A stretch of 9,337 nucleotides of DNA, taken from CAZSGN01 sp964606415 (GTDB taxonomy: Bacteria > Bacteroidota > Bacteroidia > Bacteroidales > JBBRXJ01). This document shows positions 6,844 through 9,337 of the stretch, piece by piece (position 1 is the first letter of the stretch; every line of letters begins with the position of its first letter). A program made the position numbers and the translations under genes. Location of the stretch: assembly GCA_964606415.1 (NCBI GenBank), contig CAZSGN010000096.1, forward strand, positions 1 through 9,337. Reading direction: 5' to 3'. The notes under the pieces were generated by a model. The model was not told where the DNA came from, ran no database searches, and saw nothing but the letters and a program-made list of their open reading frames with translations.

Positions 6844-6955
6844 TCAAATTTTAAAAAAAATATCTGCACGATAAAATAACAAAGAAACAAACAAGAAAAA
6901 TTCCCCTCACCTTAAAATAATTAGAGCCTGTCAATAAAATTCTACGAATCATTTT

Positions 6956-8518
6956 TTATTTTTCGATATGATGCAAATCATAAAAGTAAAAACTCTCCAC
7001 AACAGCGATATGCCGGTGATCAATCTGATTAAGCAATTCAAATTGAACATCCCGGGCCAGTTTTCCTCTTCTTACCAGACGATTCGTTTTAGGATTACGA
7101 AGTGGTTTATGCAATATCATGACCAGGGAATCTTTCTGTCTGACCTTCTCCACTGCTCCCGCAAGCACTTGCTCAAGGCCCATATTCCATTTTTTATCAC
7201 GATCCCAAACCATAAAAGATCGTAAAGTATCACTCTCCGGCATGAAGATAGGTTTTTTAGCATAATAACTTAACGGAGAAATGATATAATCCATACTACC
7301 ATATAAATATTCATTCTGAAGCCCTTCTTTCCTAATAAATTCACCCGCCTGAGAAATATTTGAAAAAGGCTTTTTCAAATCTGATCCATAAGCCCATAAC
7401 CCAGCAAATAACTGCGCTCCAAGAATCATTAAAAAGAGATAATATATCCAACCTGGCTTTTGCTCTTTTATCTTTTCACCAGCCTGCTGTCCCTCGGCCA
7501 TAAAAAACCAAAAGGCACATATAAGAATAACAAATAAGAACCCCGTATAACGATAAAATATCATCGCGGTAAAATAGTAAACACCTATAAAAAAAAGGGT
7601 TCCCGTTAAATAAAAGCAAAGAACAACGAGATGTTTCCGGAAATAATAAGAGAAACTTGCTAATATCGTTAATGCAAACGCAACATAAAGATTCAGATGC
7701 TGACTTGTTTCCGGGTGTGGCCCCCATAACACATTGGTATTCCAGAAGGCCATTTGATCGAGCACCGGAATAGGCATATATGCGCCCAACAATGTTGCCA
7801 TAGCTATTTTCATCCTCTCTAAATCAAAACCCTCGGGAGCCCTGATAGGAAAGCCATTATCCGCTTCGGGGTAGATCTGCATCAATGCCACTACATAAGC
7901 TAAAAGCACGATGATAACGCCAACGATTAAGGATGTCCGCTTGTTATTGCCGGCCAGGTATTTTTGCCGGTCAACAAATAAAAAATCAATAAATAAAAAC
8001 AAGCCAAAAACAGCAGACAAAACCAATCCATATAGGCTGGACATAGCCATACCAGCAATAGCTAATGCCATCCAGATTACTTCTTTTATTTGTCTTGTAT
8101 AAAGGACACAAAAAAAGACAGCAAAAAAAAGCGCAAGCACATAACTCCGGCTTATTATTGCGTATTCGTAAAAAAAGAAGTAACTAAAAGAAATAAGCAT
8201 GCTTACCCAAACCCTGAAAGGGCCAAAACGGTTTAATAAAAATACAGTAGCCGTTGCAAAAGATAAGTGGATCAATTTCATAACCAATAATCCACCGGAA
8301 AGTTGATGAATAAGAAACAATATGGCATACCATAACAGCGGATGTCCTTCCAGGCGAATATTCACCATCAACTCATGCCAATTACTACTATTTACAGCTA
8401 TTAACCAGGCCTGATACTCATCGCGCCACATCTCATGATTCAGAATTCCCATGAGCCCCAGTATAAAAAACAAAAGCGTAATAATTCCGGATGCATTCTT
8501 TCGTGAAATATTCATCAT
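6956..8518 (-). CDS. polytopic membrane protein, probable GT-C-type glycosyltransferase
   Basis: This 520-residue protein has about 11-13 predicted membrane segments (roughly 11-26, 61-80, 82-97, 103-117, 125-140, 147-163, 165-183, 196-214, 276-291, 297-319, 325-340, 357-376) and a soluble C-terminal tail from about 380. The first extracytoplasmic loop carries HEMWRDEYQAWLI, with the acidic pair Asp33-Glu34, and then LEGHPLLWYAIL (56-67). An acidic pair after the first helix plus a GHP motif before the second is the arrangement seen in GT39-like GT-C enzymes, which move sugars from polyprenyl-phosphate donors to acceptors outside the membrane. Donor and acceptor cannot be read from the sequence. 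No other glycan-assembly genes flank it. Adjacent ATGs at 8518 and 8515 are equal starts. No terminator is visible in the 244 nt before rpsO, so some readthrough is possible. Family level is moderately sure; the activity is inferred. Confidence 0.75.
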   Translation of the reverse strand: MMNISRKNASGIITLLFFILGLMGILNHEMWRDEYQAWLIAVNSSNWHELMVNIRLEGHPLLWYAILFLIHQLSGGLLVMKLIHLSFATATVFLLNRFGPFRVWVSMLISFSYFFFYEYAIISRSYVLALFFAVFFCVLYTRQIKEVIWMALAIAGMAMSSLYGLVLSAVFGLFLFIDFLFVDRQKYLAGNNKRTSLIVGVIIVLLAYVVALMQIYPEADNGFPIRAPEGFDLERMKIAMATLLGAYMPIPVLDQMAFWNTNVLWGPHPETSQHLNLYVAFALTILASFSYYFRKHLVVLCFYLTGTLFFIGVYYFTAMIFYRYTGFLFVILICAFWFFMAEGQQAGEKIKEQKPGWIYYLFLMILGAQLFAGLWAYGSDLKKPFSNISQAGEFIRKEGLQNEYLYGSMDYIISPLSYYAKKPIFMPESDTLRSFMVWDRDKKWNMGLEQVLAGAVEKVRQKDSLVMILHKPLRNPKTNRLVRRGKLARDVQFELLNQIDHRHIAVVESFYFYDLHHIEK

Positions 8519-8619
8519 GCTGTTTATGAGTTACTTATAGATTAGCCTGACAATTATTATCTTCTAAAAGAGCCTACTATTAAGAACGATTACAAAACCT
8601 ATTCATAAAAGCCTCTTAA

Positions 8620-8627
8620 CAAATATA
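8620..8627 (-). promoter_or_regulatory. candidate -7 box of the membrane protein gene
   Basis: TATATTTG on the minus strand (8627 to 8620) matches TAnnTTTG. Transcription would start near 8613, giving a leader of about 95 nt. No TTTG or TTG is found at the expected -33 position, so this remains weak. Confidence 0.3.
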
Positions 8628-8712
8628 TCAAAATAAAAACACGCCCGGAAAAATAAATACCTTAAACCCTGGTCAAGTTAATCGTCCAGCATTTAATAAT
8701 ACAAGAATAATA

Positions 8713-8780
8713 GAAAGCCCCGGCCTTATTGATGATTAGGTGGTGTATATTTTATGGAAACAATATTAACCGGGGCTTTC
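8713..8780. promoter_or_regulatory. long-loop GC-rich inverted repeat, possible leader or small RNA structure
   Basis: GAAAGCCCCGG (8713-8723) pairs perfectly with CCGGGGCTTTC (8770-8780). After a 3x4 internal loop, TATTG (8727-8731) pairs with CAATA (8761-8765), leaving a 29-nt apical loop. Neither strand has a true T run after the stem, so it is not a typical terminator, and no gene ends nearby. The right arm lies inside a 12-codon open frame (8754-8792, METILTGAFKSF) that has an AGGTGG 10 nt before its ATG. A regulatory leader, a small RNA or a repeat remnant are all possible. Confidence 0.4.
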
Positions 8781-8906
8781 AAGTCTTTCTGAGAAAAGAT
8801 ATTGAAAATAAAATCAAAAATAATGCCTGTACGAAACACAAATAGGAGATTCATTTTTGTTGAATTATTCCACACTTTAATGCGATAACAACAATCAGAA
8901 AAAATG

Positions 8907-8925
8907 ATTTAACATACTGTTAAAT
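8907..8925. promoter_or_regulatory. operator-like palindrome upstream of the universal stress gene
   Basis: ATTTAACA-TAC-TGTTAAAT is a perfect 8-bp inverted repeat with a 3-nt centre, about 84 nt before the stress gene start. The size and symmetry suit a dimeric helix-turn-helix regulator. I cannot assign a regulator family. Confidence 0.4.
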
Positions 8926-8966
8926 AACTACTTAAGTTAACAAAAAATAACAACCACATTGTTGCA

Positions 8967-8975
8967 TAACTTTTG
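8967..8975 (+). promoter_or_regulatory. weak -7-like box of the universal stress gene
   Basis: TAACTTTTG has the TA...TTTG form with one extra base compared with TAnnTTTG. It would place the transcription start near 8983 and leave about 26 nt before the start codon. No TTTG is seen at the -33 distance, so an activator may be needed, or the box is fortuitous. Confidence 0.3.
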
Positions 8976-9008
8976 TGTTAAAAATAAATGAACCAAAATA
9001 ATAATGTC

Positions 9009-9337
9009 ATGAAACGGATAATCATTCCAACTGATTTTAGTGAAGAATCAAATTCATTGGTGCACTACGGAATTAATGCTGCAAATGCGCTTAACAGTGA
9101 AATAATATTGATAAACGTGATTGATTCTGCACAAATATCATCTGAACTTGAACCGGATATTGTGCAGTCTGTACCGGACATTCAACAAGCCAAGATACTG
9201 GCAGAAAAAATTAAAGGCTTATTTGATAAATTCATGGAGCAAATACTTTCAGAATACAAAACACTACCCTCAATTTATTTCGAGATCAAAGTAGGTAAAT
9301 ATGCCACGGCATTGAAGAAAGAAGGGGACAAACAAAA
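9009..9337 (+). CDS. universal stress protein (UspA family), C-terminal part beyond window edge
   Basis: The first 109 residues are present and the frame is open at the right edge. The N-terminus MKRIIIPTDFSEESNSLVHYGINAAN is the classic Usp first strand and helix, with the Asp of PTDFS being the one that contacts ATP in nucleotide-binding members. It is followed by the second strand, EIILINVID, a helical region (about 55-80) and a third strand (SIYFEIKVG). The glycine-rich ATP loop lies in the missing part, so nucleotide binding cannot be judged. Bacteroidota often have two Usp domains in tandem, and one- or two-domain length is undecided. The start at 9009 aligns with the family; an in-frame ATG at 8988 would add an asparagine-rich MNQNNNV and is less likely. 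Usp proteins are cytoplasmic and induced by stress or growth arrest; an upstream palindrome suggests regulation here. Confidence 0.9.
   Translation, partial: MKRIIIPTDFSEESNSLVHYGINAANALNSEIILINVIDSAQISSELEPDIVQSVPDIQQAKILAEKIKGLFDKFMEQILSEYKTLPSIYFEIKVGKYATALKKEGDKQ

Larger units (their letters stand above)
8519..9008. other. 490-nt gene-free interval between divergent genes
   Basis: This interval lies between the membrane protein gene (minus) and the universal stress gene (plus). It contains one candidate -7 box for the minus-strand gene, a long-loop inverted repeat at 8713-8780, an operator-like palindrome at 8907-8925 and a weak -7-like box before the stress gene. Small open frames at 8732-8845 (37 codons) and 8754-8792 (12 codons) have no recognisable product. 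The rest is AT-rich without visible structure. Confidence 0.55.

Noticed and set aside
7476..7727. Overlapping frames within the GT-C-type gene, on both strands
   Set aside because: They sit in alternative frames of a gene with a clear membrane-protein pattern, and have cysteine-rich, motif-free translations.
8732..8845. 37-codon plus-strand frame (begins MIRWCIFYGNN)
   Set aside because: It overlaps the hairpin, the composition looks like random AT-rich DNA and there is no family resemblance. It is kept only as part of the hairpin finding.
1..9337. CRISPR array, tRNA/rRNA genes, transposase, phage or toxin-antitoxin genes
   Set aside because: I looked on both strands for regularly spaced repeats, tRNA-like cloverleaf ends and recognisable proteins of these kinds, and saw none.

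Overview
The window looks like chromosomal DNA of an AT-rich member of the Bacteroidota, probably a Marinilabiliales- or Prolixibacteraceae-type marine anaerobe; the rank below phylum is a guess from protein flavour. Support comes from the style of the PNPase and S15 proteins, a WbqC-family protein, two lipoproteins (one with a K-(D/E)2-type surface-export signal), an OmpA-like/TPR lipoprotein of a type I know only from this phylum, and upstream boxes fitting the Bacteroidota promoter pattern TTTG-N19/20-TAnnTTTG rather than TTGACA/TATAAT. Shine-Dalgarno sequences are mostly absent, as expected.

Layout. Positions 1-808 (minus): a small GTG-started lipoprotein followed after 2 nt by a Tat-signal DUF362 protein that runs off the left edge. 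Positions 809-1377: gene-free, with a GC-rich patch of inverted repeats and a probable degenerate intergenic repeat. Positions 1378-2019 (plus): WbqC-family protein, convergent with a minus-strand OmpA-like/TPR lipoprotein (2304-4028); a perfect 19-bp hairpin at 2245-2286 can terminate both. Positions 4200-6711 (minus): rpsO then pnp, the classic pair, separated by a terminator-like hairpin, with two candidate promoters upstream of rpsO. Positions 6956-8518 (minus): a polytopic GT-C-type membrane protein. Positions 8519-9008: gene-free, with a long-loop inverted repeat and an operator-like palindrome. Positions 9009-9337 (plus): the N-terminal part of a UspA-type universal stress protein, cut by the right edge.

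How the genes fit together. Only rpsO-pnp (translation and RNA decay) and the lipoprotein-DUF362 pair look like functional units. The rest are single housekeeping or envelope genes with their own intergenic regions. I see no transposase, phage gene, CRISPR array, tRNA or rRNA. I do not see a clearly new multi-gene system. The observations most worth following are the structured non-coding segments at 865-1050 and 8713-8792, the 8907-8925 palindrome before the stress gene, the hairpin inside rpsO-pnp, and the atypical OmpA-like domain in the TPR lipoprotein.
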